Assembly: GCA_023422635.1 (NCBI GenBank)
Contig: JAFAGO010000029.1
Location: forward strand, 62,001 to 126,000
Reading direction: 5' to 3'
DNA length: 64,000 bases
DNA from: Bacteroidota bacterium
GTDB lineage: Bacteria; Bacteroidota; Bacteroidia; Flavobacteriales; Weeksellaceae
The position numbers were made by a program, and so were the translations under genes. This document shows, in pieces, positions 1 through 9,527 of the stretch. The notes below the pieces were generated by a model, which saw only the letters and a list, made by a program, of their open reading frames with translations, was not told where the DNA came from and searched no databases. Each line of letters starts with the position of its first letter. Within the stretch, counting starts at the first letter, position 1.

Positions 1-1258
1 GCGTTCCATCAGCGCCATTGTCACCATAATTCGTTTCCCAATCGTTGTTCAAACGGAACTTAATTTCGCCGTCGGTAAGTGCAATACTATCAATCACCCA
101 AACTTGATTTTGATAATCGAATCTGAAATCAGTGTCGTTATCCCAACCGCCTGGCGTACCTGAACCAATTACTCCCCAAGAATGTGGAGCCATGGCAAAA
201 GTATTGTCGTTCATATTCACGGTAAGTTGATAATATCCTACGCCTGCAGCTTTGATATTATCGCCATTTTCAACCAAATTTACGCCATCATTAGAACCGT
301 AATTTACATCCCAACTTCTATCTTTTGTAATTTTAAAATATGAATTTTCAGTAAGGAAGTTAATGTATCCCACGTAAATTCCGTTGCTTGTTGCTGAAAC
401 AATTCCATCTGCGGTTGCTGGATCCCAACCTTGGTGATCACCAGGAACATACAACCAATCTTCTAACATATACGGCGTAACTTTGAAGGTTACAATATCC
501 GATACTTTTGTTATGGTACCTGCAGTTGTAACAGACGTAGCAGTTACACGCATATCGATATCGTTTTCAACCTCAGCAGTTGCACCCGTTTTCAAAACCA
601 CTTGATCAAAGAATTGATGCGTAACGTCTAACTGTTGAGCATTATTTACCGTACCTACCGTTTTGAAATCTGTAGAATTATGTGCAGCAATTTCTACCAA
701 ATAGGTAACATCTACTCCATAATTTTCATAATCCTTCCACGTTAGTGTGGCTGCAATAGCATCAGGATTTTCGTTCGAAAGTACAAATACTGATGAGGAC
801 GTTGGATTGGTAATTACCGGTTTTTCTGATGGATATGGAGTTACATTAAAACTAATTGAATTAGAAAATACAGCTCCAGCAGCAGTTTCTACACGAATGT
901 AAACTACTTTGGCAACATACGGTGAAAAGTTAGCTTGAAGCAAAGCATTATTAAGTGCACCAACAGTTGTTTTTAAACTTGTAGTTGTTGAGGTACCCAA
1001 TTCTGTTTTTGTAGCAAAATCTTCAGTATCGGAGACTACCACACTGTAACCGCCACTTTCGTTATCGCTTTTATCCCAGCTTAGGATAAAAGGATTATCT
1101 TCCATTGAAGCATACAAAACATTTATATCTCCCGCTGTATCGTGAAGTTCAAATGAAGATGCGGTAGTTGACCAATCTCTAAAATTTTCATCTTCACAAG
1201 AGGTAAAGAATAAACTTAAAAGAATTGAACCCAGAAATAACTTAAATATATTTTTCAT
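1..1258 (-). CDS. SusE/SusF-like surface starch-binding lipoprotein (C-terminus cut by window edge)
   Basis: The gene starts at the ATG ending at 1258 and is still open at base 1, so only the first 419 residues are visible. A lipoprotein signal ends in TSC at residue 21, and the acidic residues just after the Cys (CEDEN) fit the surface-export signal of Bacteroidetes lipoproteins. Two SusE-type Ig-like domains follow (roughly 30-140 and 145-255). Then come SusF-type carbohydrate-binding modules: one with a W-P-G-D/W-D pattern near 265-350, and a second starting near 355 (GSGTPGGWD) that is cut. It lies last in the susC-susD-susE cluster, 19 bp after susE, so it is probably the cell-surface polysaccharide-binding protein of this uptake locus. 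The substrate is inferred as starch-like glucan from the family only. Confidence 0.85.
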   Translation of the reverse strand, partial: MKNIFKLFLGSILLSLFFTSCEDENFRDWSTTASSFELHDTAGDINVLYASMEDNPFILSWDKSDNESGGYSVVVSDTEDFATKTELGTSTTTSLKTTVGALNNALLQANFSPYVAKVVYIRVETAAGAVFSNSISFNVTPYPSEKPVITNPTSSSVFVLSNENPDAIAATLTWKDYENYGVDVTYLVEIAAHNSTDFKTVGTVNNAQQLDVTHQFFDQVVLKTGATAEVENDIDMRVTATSVTTAGTITKVSDIVTFKVTPYMLEDWLYVPGDHQGWDPATADGIVSATSNGIYVGYINFLTENSYFKITKDRSWDVNYGSNDGVNLVENGDNIKAAGVGYYQLTVNMNDNTFAMAPHSWGVIGSGTPGGWDNDTDFRFDYQNQVWVIDSIALTDGEIKFRLNNDWETNYGDNGADGT

Positions 1259-1277
1259 TGTATTTATCGGATTTAAA

Positions 1278-2366
1278 TTAGTTAGGAATTACGGAATATT
1301 GGCCTGTACTGTCGTTGAAATAAACATCGTAGGTCCAAGGAGAAGTCACTGGAATATTCGCTCCACCTTGCGCAGCCGTTCCAAAGAATTCTGCATTAGT
1401 TCCCCAGCTTACTGTCCATTCGTTATCAGCACGGAATTTAAATTCACCTGCAGACAATTCTACTCCTGAAATATACCACACGTGCGGATCAAAAGTGGAT
1501 TGAGTAAGTTGTGTATCAACATCCCAATTTCCAATTACGGAACCAATTATCGAGATTGAACTATACGTAGTTGAAGATGCTTCTGCTGCTTCTAACGTGT
1601 ACGATAAATTATTCGCATCAACCGTTAGTTTATAATATCCAGCAGCAGGAACAGGAATGTTACCAGAACCACCATCTGTACTTAATTGTCCAGCAGAAGA
1701 TCCTAAACCTAATTGCTCATCCCAAGATCCTTTTACTTTAATCATTTTAAATTCGCCTTCAGCAAAATATCCTGTAAACGTATAAATGCCACTTTGAGCA
1801 GTTTTTAACAAAGGATACAAGTTTGCATTGTTTGCAGCATTATCCCAAGCGCCAGCGGTTGCACTACCAATTAAGTAATAATCTACATACTCATACGTTG
1901 GACTTGCCAAATACGGTTTAATTTGAACTTTGGTAACATTCGATATACTTCGCATCAAGCTGCTTCCCAAATAAGAAGTAACTCTGATGTATAAATCTTG
2001 CCATTCGTCAGGAACCAAACCTACTGTTTTTACTGCTTCATTTAAGTCGAGAACTGAAAATGCTGCGTAATTGGCAGATTGAGTAGTTGTTGTTAACTGC
2101 TTGAATGTTTCAAAAGATTCAGTTGCACTAATTTCAACGCTATAATTCACTTCTACAGGAACCGAATAGGTTGCTTGCGACCATGTTACGGTAAGTGCAT
2201 TATTATCTGGGAAATTAGAATCCAAGGTAATTTTATCGCTGGAAAGATCCATTACAATTGGTGCGTCGTTCGCTTCAACACTTACGATATCTCGATCTTC
2301 ACAAGAGGTAAGTCCTAATGCAAGAGCTCCGGCTAATAAAATCTTTCCAAATATTGTTTTTTTCAT
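1278..2366 (-). CDS. susE: SusE-like outer membrane starch-binding lipoprotein
   Basis: This 362-residue lipoprotein has its lipid-attachment Cys at residue 22 (LTSCEDRD), followed by acidic residues suited to surface export. An N-terminal SusE Ig-like domain (about 30-150) precedes two SusF/SusE carbohydrate-binding modules: one starting near YYLIGSATAGAWD and a second near SIIGSVIGNWD, each with the Trp-rich platform typical of starch-binding modules. The length is close to that of Bacteroides SusE (about 390). It is 18 bp downstream of susD and shares domain types with the next gene downstream, so the two are likely related surface-binding proteins of one polysaccharide utilisation locus. 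Glucan specificity is inferred. Confidence 0.88.
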   Translation of the reverse strand: MKKTIFGKILLAGALALGLTSCEDRDIVSVEANDAPIVMDLSSDKITLDSNFPDNNALTVTWSQATYSVPVEVNYSVEISATESFETFKQLTTTTQSANYAAFSVLDLNEAVKTVGLVPDEWQDLYIRVTSYLGSSLMRSISNVTKVQIKPYLASPTYEYVDYYLIGSATAGAWDNAANNANLYPLLKTAQSGIYTFTGYFAEGEFKMIKVKGSWDEQLGLGSSAGQLSTDGGSGNIPVPAAGYYKLTVDANNLSYTLEAAEASSTTYSSISIIGSVIGNWDVDTQLTQSTFDPHVWYISGVELSAGEFKFRADNEWTVSWGTNAEFFGTAAQGGANIPVTSPWTYDVYFNDSTGQYSVIPN

Positions 2367-2384
2367 TGTTTAAGAATTTAAAAA

Positions 2385-3947
2385 TTAATACCCCTGATTT
2401 TGAGTAAGGTTAGGATTAACAGCTAAATCGTTGTTCGGAATTGGGAATAAATTTCTGTATTCGCCAACAGCAACACCATCTTTTGCATTTCCTTTCCAAG
2501 GCCATAAATAAGTAGAAGAAGTAAATTTACCATAACGAATTAAATCGGTTCTTCTGGTTAGTTCCCAAGATAATTCTCTGGATCTTTCATCAAGAATAAA
2601 GTTTAAGTCGATCACAGAAATACCGCTTGCTTTTGCTCTTGCTCTTAATTGGTTAACATACCCAACTGCAGTCGACATGCTTCCGCCGCCACCTCTAAGA
2701 ACTGCTTCTGCATACATCAAATAAACATCAGCTAAACGATAAATTGGCAAATCGGTATCTACCCAATTGTCGTGAACTCCAGCTGCTCCCGTACTGGAAA
2801 CATTTTTGTATTTAATAAATGCATAACCATCGTTAAAGTTTGCTAAATCTTCGATTTCCAAGGTTTGTCCGTTGGTATAGAAACGACCTCTTTCATCGCT
2901 GTTTTCAAATTTTTGAACAAAGGATTTGGTTACTCTTAAACCTCCCCAACCTCCGTTGATACCGAAGTCTGTAGGATTCATTGTTCCACCAACCGCTGCG
3001 TGTACTAAGAATGTTGTTCCACCATTGGTTTGGGTATAGGTACCATCGTAAACTACTGAAAATATGTTTTCAGAATTGTTCACATTATTATCGGTTAAGA
3101 AAAGGTTTTGATATTTTGAATTTAAAGCATAACCCGCTCCAATTACTTTATCGCAATACGTGATTACGTCTGAATATCTTTCTGTTCCATTGTACACTTT
3201 TGCATTAAGATACAATCTTGAAAGTAACGTCCATGCAGCAGCTTTATCTAATCTACCATACACATTGGTTTTTGGTGATTTTAATTCTGCTTCACTTGCT
3301 AAAAGTTCGCTTTCAACATAGTTAAAAAGATCAGAACGGTTAATCTGTTTTGGAACGGTTCCGAAGGTAGTTTCGTCAACAAAAGGAACATTTCCGTACA
3401 AATCTAACAAATGATAATACGCTTGTGCACGTAAGAAACGCGCTTCCGCTCTCATCGATTTTGCTTCTTCTAAGTTGCTTCCAGAAATTCCGTTAGCACT
3501 AAGCATTTCGTCGGTTGTATTTTTAATGAATTCGTTGCAGTATGCAATTTCTGTGTACAAACGGTAGTACATTGCATTGTTGAATTCATTTGCTGGCGTC
3601 CAAATCATTTTATGGAATTCGTGTAAAGAGCCATCGTTCCAACCTAAAACAGCTTCATCGGTGGTAACCTCTTGCATAATGTATAGCAAACGCATGTAGT
3701 TAGAAAAACCACCATCGATATCTGCTATATCTCCACTACCATCACCTCCGGATTGTCCACCAACAGCAAGACCTCCGTACAATTTTGCGAGAAGATTATT
3801 GTAGTTTCCAAAATCGGAATAAAGACTTGCCGACGTAACATCTGTTATTGGCTCTTGTCTTAAATCATCCACACAAGAACCCAAAGTTAGCATTGCCCCA
3901 AGTCCTAATGTTATTATTTTTGTTTTATATAATGAGAATAATTTCAT
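2385..3947 (-). CDS. susD: SusD/RagB-family nutrient-binding lipoprotein
   Basis: The 520-residue product is the lid-like, substrate-binding lipoprotein that pairs with the SusC channel in the outer membrane. The signal peptide ends at Cys25 (LGSCVDD). The N-terminal helical TPR region (about 60-250) contains the typical SEARFLRAQAYYHL-like segment (here MRAEARFLRAQAYY). The C-terminal part carries the RagB/SusD signature PIYRLADVYLMYAEA and ends in the common NPNLTQNQGY tail. The gene is 11 bp downstream of susC, consistent with co-transcription and with formation of a SusCD complex. The family is very secure; the actual glycan bound cannot be read from the sequence. Confidence 0.95.
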   Translation of the reverse strand: MKLFSLYKTKIITLGLGAMLTLGSCVDDLRQEPITDVTSASLYSDFGNYNNLLAKLYGGLAVGGQSGGDGSGDIADIDGGFSNYMRLLYIMQEVTTDEAVLGWNDGSLHEFHKMIWTPANEFNNAMYYRLYTEIAYCNEFIKNTTDEMLSANGISGSNLEEAKSMRAEARFLRAQAYYHLLDLYGNVPFVDETTFGTVPKQINRSDLFNYVESELLASEAELKSPKTNVYGRLDKAAAWTLLSRLYLNAKVYNGTERYSDVITYCDKVIGAGYALNSKYQNLFLTDNNVNNSENIFSVVYDGTYTQTNGGTTFLVHAAVGGTMNPTDFGINGGWGGLRVTKSFVQKFENSDERGRFYTNGQTLEIEDLANFNDGYAFIKYKNVSSTGAAGVHDNWVDTDLPIYRLADVYLMYAEAVLRGGGGSMSTAVGYVNQLRARAKASGISVIDLNFILDERSRELSWELTRRTDLIRYGKFTSSTYLWPWKGNAKDGVAVGEYRNLFPIPNNDLAVNPNLTQNQGY

Positions 3948-3958
3948 TGTTGTAAAAA

Positions 3959-6727
3959 TTAAAATTGAAAGTTTAATCCTAAAGAATATACTTTTGGTCT
4001 TTGATAGAAACCATTGTCGATATTTCCAAAAATTTCAGGGTCAACGCCAGAGTAATCGGTAATTACAAAAACGTTTTGCGCCATTCCGTACACTCGAAGG
4101 TTAGATCCGGTATTGAAAACATCACCGAAGTTATACCCTAAAGTAAGGTTATCCATTCTAATGAAAGAAGCATCTTCCACAAAAATATCACTCCAATATT
4201 GTACATTTTTAAATCCGTAATCTGCGGCTACAGACGAAATATTTTGTAAATAATCGTTGGTTGCAATGTTTTGTACATTCGATTGCGAAGCAAAGTTATT
4301 GTACACATAGTTACCTAAAACCGCTCTAAGCGATGTGGACAAATCCCAATTTTTATATCTGAATTTTGTAGAGAACCCAAAAGTTGCATCTGGAGTTGTA
4401 GATTTATAGAAATATTTATCGCCATCTGCAGTAATTTTCCCATCGCCATTTCGATCCACATACACCCCTTCTAAAGGTTTCCCGTTGGCATCGTACACTT
4501 GTTGGTATACATAGAAGCTAAATGGATTGTACCCTACCGCATGTGCTTGTACATAATTTCCTGTACCTCCAGAAATGTATCCTTGTGGGATGGTGTATCC
4601 TTCTGCAACATCATCAAAATGTTCAATTACAGGATTGTATTTAGAGAAGTTAAAACTAAAGTCCCAAGTAAAATTTTCGTTTTTAACAGGAATAACGTTA
4701 ATTAAAAACTCGATACCATCGGTTTTCATTGTTCCAATATTTTTAATATTGGTATTACTAAATTCTCCCGCTGGAACTTGAACCGTTGCCAAAAGATTTT
4801 TAGTATCTTTTCTAAACCAATCGAAAGATCCGGTAATTCTGTTGTTAAAAAATCCGAAATCCAAACCTGCATTTACGGTTTCCGTAGTTTCCCATGTTAA
4901 TGTAGGATTATACTGGATTGGTCTGTACATTAAATAAAATTGATCTCCAAAGCCATATTGTGCTGTTGGATCCGAGATGTTGTAAGCAGGAAACGAATTG
5001 TACCAGCTACCTACCTCTTGTTGACCCGTTTGTCCCCAACCTGCTCTTAATTTTAAATCTGAAACTACACTAGAGTTTTTCAGGAACGCTTCTTGTTTAA
5101 TTTTCCATGCTCCAGAAGCTGCTGCAAAAGTTCCCCAGTTGTTTTTCAAATCGATTCCGTTGTAGAATCTTGAAGTACCATCTCTTCTAATCGATCCGGT
5201 AAGTACATATTTGTTGGCAATGGTAAAAATACCTCTACCATAAAAACCAATCAGTGTAAGTTTTCCTTCGTAACGATTGGATGGTGTTGATACACGATCA
5301 GGATTTCCGAAAATTGTACTTGCGGATGGTACAACATTTTTAAATTGTTGGTAAGAATATCCTGCCATTAAATCTACTTTGGTATCAATGGCATCAATAT
5401 CTTTAACGTAGTTTAAATAGGCATCTAAAAGTCTGTTACTTTTTTCTTGCTCGTAATCGCGGCGTGTACTTACATCTCCGGATTCAAGCATTTGTGCATA
5501 TCCTGGCAACATTTCGGTTACCCCTTTTCCTTTCTGATAGTCGTAACCACCATTCACATTTACATGTAAATCAGGCAAAAAGTGTAATTTATAATCCAAT
5601 TGTAAATTTCCTACAGAACGAAAAACAGTGGAAATATCTCTACGTCCTTTTAGAGATGCTATTGGGTTTTGCGTTGCATTTACATTAATATTGTTGGTTC
5701 TAACACCATCGTTATCATATAAAAACCATTCCCAATAATTGCCTACTAAATTCCCTTGTGCACTATTATCGTTTACCGATTGGGTAGGATCGAAAAACTG
5801 TGCTGCGCCAATAACGCCTGCAGGAAATCTATTTTCGGTGAGGGTACCTTTTACGTTAGCGGTAACGCTTAAGTGTTTATCAAAAAACTTCGGTGTAAGG
5901 TTTAAACCAACAGAGGTTCTTTTAAATTCATTTGTTCTTACTATACCATTTTGCTCGGTGTATCCTAATGATAAACGATATGGTAATTGTTTAATACCTC
6001 CAGAAATGGCAACATTATTATCGGTTCCCCATGCGGTTTGATAAATTTTATCTTGCCAGTTGGTATTGGAATCTCCAAGCATATTTTTATACTTGTCTTG
6101 TGTGGCATTCGCTAGAACATATTCGCGAAATTCATCTGCTGAAAGCACATCCATATTTCCCATTTTTGTGGAAATAGAAGTGACGGTGGAGAAATTAACT
6201 TTTACCTTTCCTGCAGACCCTTTCTTCGTGGTAATAAGGATTACCCCGTTAGATGCTCTGTTACCGTAAATTGCGGCTGCAGAAGCATCTTTCAAAACGT
6301 CGAAAGATTCAATATCATTTGGATTAATTAAGGCTAAAGCATTTGATGCTCCAGATAGCCCTGTAAAATCCATTGGGATACCATCAATAACAATTAATGG
6401 ATCATTATTCGCAGTAAGCGAAGCTCCACCTCTAATCCGAATGGTAGAACCTGCACCTGGATTACCACCGTTACCTGTTACGGTAACACCTGGCGACTTA
6501 CCTTGGATCAGCTGATCTGGCGAAGTGGATCCTCCGTTGAAATCTTTACTTGTAATTGATGCAATCGAACCAGTAAGATCTTCTTTTTTTTGCTTACCGT
6601 AACCAATCAATACTACTTCTTCAATCTTTTGTTCTTTGGTGATCGAATCCGTTGACTGTGCGTGTACCATTGCTCCTGCTAAAAGAAATGCAGGCGCAAC
6701 TTTCAAAACTGTTACATAGTTTCTCAC
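3959..6727 (-). CDS. susC: SusC/RagA-family TonB-dependent outer membrane transporter
   Basis: This 922-residue outer membrane receptor imports oligosaccharides with energy from TonB. A signal peptide (ends ...AMVHAQ) is followed almost at once by a TonB-box-like EEVVLIGYG segment and the plug domain (about 45-170, with GxNPGAGSTIRIRGG and DPLIVIDGIP motifs). The beta-barrel runs to the C-terminal aromatic residue (LGLNFQF). The carboxypeptidase-like N-terminal extension found in many SusC proteins (about 80-100 residues) is absent, so this is the short form. The only available start is GTG at 6727: the frame upstream reaches a stop without any ATG. It heads the susCDE cluster. Confidence 0.95.
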   Translation of the reverse strand: MRNYVTVLKVAPAFLLAGAMVHAQSTDSITKEQKIEEVVLIGYGKQKKEDLTGSIASITSKDFNGGSTSPDQLIQGKSPGVTVTGNGGNPGAGSTIRIRGGASLTANNDPLIVIDGIPMDFTGLSGASNALALINPNDIESFDVLKDASAAAIYGNRASNGVILITTKKGSAGKVKVNFSTVTSISTKMGNMDVLSADEFREYVLANATQDKYKNMLGDSNTNWQDKIYQTAWGTDNNVAISGGIKQLPYRLSLGYTEQNGIVRTNEFKRTSVGLNLTPKFFDKHLSVTANVKGTLTENRFPAGVIGAAQFFDPTQSVNDNSAQGNLVGNYWEWFLYDNDGVRTNNINVNATQNPIASLKGRRDISTVFRSVGNLQLDYKLHFLPDLHVNVNGGYDYQKGKGVTEMLPGYAQMLESGDVSTRRDYEQEKSNRLLDAYLNYVKDIDAIDTKVDLMAGYSYQQFKNVVPSASTIFGNPDRVSTPSNRYEGKLTLIGFYGRGIFTIANKYVLTGSIRRDGTSRFYNGIDLKNNWGTFAAASGAWKIKQEAFLKNSSVVSDLKLRAGWGQTGQQEVGSWYNSFPAYNISDPTAQYGFGDQFYLMYRPIQYNPTLTWETTETVNAGLDFGFFNNRITGSFDWFRKDTKNLLATVQVPAGEFSNTNIKNIGTMKTDGIEFLINVIPVKNENFTWDFSFNFSKYNPVIEHFDDVAEGYTIPQGYISGGTGNYVQAHAVGYNPFSFYVYQQVYDANGKPLEGVYVDRNGDGKITADGDKYFYKSTTPDATFGFSTKFRYKNWDLSTSLRAVLGNYVYNNFASQSNVQNIATNDYLQNISSVAADYGFKNVQYWSDIFVEDASFIRMDNLTLGYNFGDVFNTGSNLRVYGMAQNVFVITDYSGVDPEIFGNIDNGFYQRPKVYSLGLNFQF

Positions 6728-7090
6728 AAAATTAAATTTTAAGGATTAATATTCATTTTTTTTCTATCGGTTCCTAAGGGGTAAACCGGGTTACTAATTT
6801 ATAATTTTTTAACTTATCATAAAAAATATTTTAAATTTTTACCAATAAATAGGTTAGAAACAAGTAAAAACAATCAACGTATGTATCGAAAACACCTTTA
6901 AACAAAGCGTTTAGATGCAAAATTGAAATTTATCATATTTTTGAATTGTTAACATTAAAACAATCATTTAAGTAGTGATATCATAATATCTCTCCGTGAT
7001 ACAATAGACCTAAAATCGTATTCAATTGCCTTCTAACCTTTTTTTTACCCTTGAATTAGCTGTATATTTGCAAAAAACAAAATCAAAAGA
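6728..7090. promoter_or_regulatory. Divergent intergenic region susC / metG
   Basis: This 363-bp AT-rich gap separates the leftward sus locus from rightward metG. A metG -7 element is recognisable near the right end. On the left no convincing TAnnTTTG box with a spaced TTTG was found for susC; the only match (TAATTTTG on the minus strand, 6727-6734) overlaps the GTG start and would place transcription inside the gene. Sus loci are usually driven by an ECF sigma/anti-sigma or hybrid two-component regulator, and no such regulator lies between these genes. Short inverted pieces such as TAAAC...GTTTA near 6900 are too weak to call. Confidence 0.5.
7063..7070 (+). promoter_or_regulatory. Bacteroidetes -7 promoter element of metG
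   Basis: The sequence TATATTTG matches the Bacteroidetes -7 consensus TAnnTTTG and lies 20 nt before the metG start codon. The expected -33 TTTG is not well preserved; a T-run sits at that spacing. Confidence 0.55.
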
Positions 7091-9124
7091 ATGTTAGAAA
7101 GAAAAATGATTACAGCCGCTTTGCCCTACGCAAACGGACCTGTTCATATTGGGCATTTGGCGGGCGTTTATGTACCTGCTGATGTGTACGCTAGATTTCA
7201 GAGAAGATTAGGAAAAGATGTTGCATTTATTTGTGGATCCGATGAGCATGGAATTCCCATCACGATACGCGCGAAGAAAGAAGGCGTTACTCCACAAGAT
7301 ATTGTAGATAAATACCATGGGATTATTAAAAAATCATTTCAAGATTTAGGCATTTCTTTCGACGAATATTCCAGAACAACATCCCAGAAACATTACGAAG
7401 TTAGTCAAGACTTCTTTAAAAATCTCTACGAGAAAAACGACTTTTTAGAAGAAGTTTCCGAGCAGTTTTACGATGAGCAAGCTGGCGAATTTTTAGCCGA
7501 CCGTTATATTGTAGGAACTTGCCCTAATTGCGGCAACGAAAATGCATACGGCGACCAATGCGAAAAGTGTGGCGCTACCCTTTCGCCAACCGAACTTATC
7601 AATCCAAAATCAATGTTAAGTGGGAACGCACCAATTCTTAAGCCAACCAAAAATTGGTATTTGCCTTTAAATGAATATGAAAATTTCTTAAACAATTGGA
7701 TTATTGAAGGCCACAAAAATGATTGGAAACCCAATGTTTATGGACAAGTTAAATCGTGGTTATCTGAGGGATTAAAACCAAGAGCGATGACGCGCGATTT
7801 AAACTGGGGCGTGCCAGTTCCACTTCCAGATGCCGAAGGCAAAGTGCTTTATGTTTGGTTTGATGCGCCGATTGGCTACATTTCCTTCACCCAAGAATGG
7901 GCCGAAAAGAATGGGAAAGATTGGAAAGATTATTGGCAAAACGAAAACTCCGATCTCATCCATTTTATTGGGAAAGATAATATTGTGTTCCATTGCATTA
8001 TTTTCCCTTCCATGTTGAAAGCGCATGGCAACTACATTTTACCGAAAAATGTTCCTGCTTTTGAATTTTTAAATCTCGAAAACGATAAAATTTCAACATC
8101 CAGAAATTGGGCGGTTTGGGCGCACGAATATGTAGAAGATTTCCCTGGCCAACAAGATGTTTTAAGATACGCACTTCTTTCTTCTGCTCCTGAAACGAAA
8201 GACAATAACTTTACTTGGAAAGATTTTCAAACGAAAAACAACTCCGAATTGGTTGGTATTTTTGGAAATTTCATTAACAGAGTTGCCGTATTAATTCATA
8301 AATATTACGATGGTTTTGTGCCAGAAGGAAATGAAAGCGCACCTGAACTTGAGGAAATAAAGAAAGCCGCAAAAGATATTCATGAATATTTAGAAAAATT
8401 TGAGTTCCGAAATGCATTAAATGCGCTCATGAATTTAGCACGATTCGGAAATCAATTCTTGCAAACGGCGGAACCTTGGAAAACCATTAAAACAGATCCT
8501 GCAAAAACAGCAGAAACGTTATTTATTGGCGCTCAAATTTCAGTTGCTTTGGCTCAACTTTCCGAACCATTTATGCCGTTTAGCTCAGAAAAACTTTTAA
8601 AAATGTTTGCTGTTGAAAAAGTAAATTGGTCTGAAATTGAAAGCAACGCCGTTCAAATTGAAGCTGGACATCGCATCAACGAAGCATCTCTTCTTTTCTC
8701 TAAAATTGAAGATGATGTAATTGAAGCTCAAATTGAAAAACTTGAACAAACGAAACAAAACAATCTAAAAACCAACCCTAACGCAAACCCAATGAAGGAA
8801 CAAATAAATTTCGACGACTTTTCGAAAATCGATTTAAGAACGGCAACTATTGTAGAAGCTGAAAAAGTAGAAAAAGCCGACAAACTTTTGAAATTTAAAG
8901 TGGATACCGGAGTGGATATTCGCACAGTGGTTTCGGGCGTTGCAGAAAGTTTTACTCCTGAAGAATTAGTAGGAAAGCAAGTGATGATTTTGTTGAATCT
9001 TGCCCCAAGAAAAATTCGTGGAATTGAATCTCAAGGAATGTTTTTACTTACTACAAAGCCAGATGGGAAACTTTCTTTTGTAACACCAGACGATCACGTA
9101 GAAAACGGAATCGAAATCGGATAA
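7091..9124 (+). CDS. metG: Methionyl-tRNA synthetase with C-terminal tRNA-binding domain
   Basis: This 677-residue class I synthetase charges tRNA-Met in the cytoplasm. The HIGH-type motif is PVHIGHLAG near residue 17. A zinc-knuckle CPNC...CEKC lies near 143-161, and the KMSKS-equivalent appears as KISTS near 332, a variant common in the MetRS subgroup shared by Bacteroidetes and eukaryotes. The anticodon-binding helical domain follows. Residues after about 570 form an EMAPII/Trbp111-type tRNA-binding OB domain (DLRTATIVEAEKVEKADKLLKFKVD). An internal Met at residue 6 is an alternative start, but ATG 7091 fits the -7 element. A small secreted-protein gene begins 1 nt after the stop. Confidence 0.97.
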   Translation: MLERKMITAALPYANGPVHIGHLAGVYVPADVYARFQRRLGKDVAFICGSDEHGIPITIRAKKEGVTPQDIVDKYHGIIKKSFQDLGISFDEYSRTTSQKHYEVSQDFFKNLYEKNDFLEEVSEQFYDEQAGEFLADRYIVGTCPNCGNENAYGDQCEKCGATLSPTELINPKSMLSGNAPILKPTKNWYLPLNEYENFLNNWIIEGHKNDWKPNVYGQVKSWLSEGLKPRAMTRDLNWGVPVPLPDAEGKVLYVWFDAPIGYISFTQEWAEKNGKDWKDYWQNENSDLIHFIGKDNIVFHCIIFPSMLKAHGNYILPKNVPAFEFLNLENDKISTSRNWAVWAHEYVEDFPGQQDVLRYALLSSAPETKDNNFTWKDFQTKNNSELVGIFGNFINRVAVLIHKYYDGFVPEGNESAPELEEIKKAAKDIHEYLEKFEFRNALNALMNLARFGNQFLQTAEPWKTIKTDPAKTAETLFIGAQISVALAQLSEPFMPFSSEKLLKMFAVEKVNWSEIESNAVQIEAGHRINEASLLFSKIEDDVIEAQIEKLEQTKQNNLKTNPNANPMKEQINFDDFSKIDLRTATIVEAEKVEKADKLLKFKVDTGVDIRTVVSGVAESFTPEELVGKQVMILLNLAPRKIRGIESQGMFLLTTKPDGKLSFVTPDDHVENGIEIG

Positions 9125-9125
9125 T

Positions 9126-9488
9126 ATGAAATATTTGTTTTTATTTTTCTCGCTTATTTCTCCATTTTCGCTCGCGCAGATTGTAGATTATCAGAAATTA
9201 GAGAACGATAAAAACAATATTCAATGGTGGTATGCTTTCGACAAAAAAACCGAAAACGGGTTTTACGCTTGGTTAAAGAGTACATTTGCAGAAGATCAAG
9301 ATCCATCCACAACATCCATTGAAATGTATATGGAATTTCATTGTGCGGACCAATCGATGTCAGAAGAAATTGTAAAAATCAATTGGCGCAACGAAGCTCC
9401 TGAGATTACCAATAAAAAAATGCCTTTTCAGCGCATTCCTCAAAAACATATTTCGCAAAAACTAATTGCTGAATTTTGTACCAATTAA
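9126..9488 (+). CDS. Small secreted protein of unknown function
   Basis: This 120-residue protein begins with a clear signal peptide (MKYLFLFFSLISPFSLAQ) predicted to be cleaved after AQ. The mature part is short and mixed alpha/beta, with two cysteines about 45 residues apart (HCAD and EFCTN) that could form a disulfide. I do not recognise a family. Its ATG lies one base after the metG stop, so it is very probably translated from the metG message. Its stop codon lies inside the terminator stem. Confidence 0.75.
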   Translation: MKYLFLFFSLISPFSLAQIVDYQKLENDKNNIQWWYAFDKKTENGFYAWLKSTFAEDQDPSTTSIEMYMEFHCADQSMSEEIVKINWRNEAPEITNKKMPFQRIPQKHISQKLIAEFCTN

Positions 9489-9524
9489 ATATTTAGGCGG
9501 CCAAAGGCCGCCTAAATATTTAAT
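9484..9524. terminator. Bidirectional terminator, perfect 19-bp inverted repeat
   Basis: Arms 9484-9502 and 9506-9524 are exact reverse complements around an AAA loop: a GC-rich core (GGCGGCC) flanked by AT-rich ends. The stop codon of the upstream plus-strand gene (9486-9488) lies inside the left arm. The stop of the convergent methyltransferase gene lies 3 bp past the right arm, so the hairpin can serve both directions. Confidence 0.9.
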
Positions 9525-9527
9525 CTA

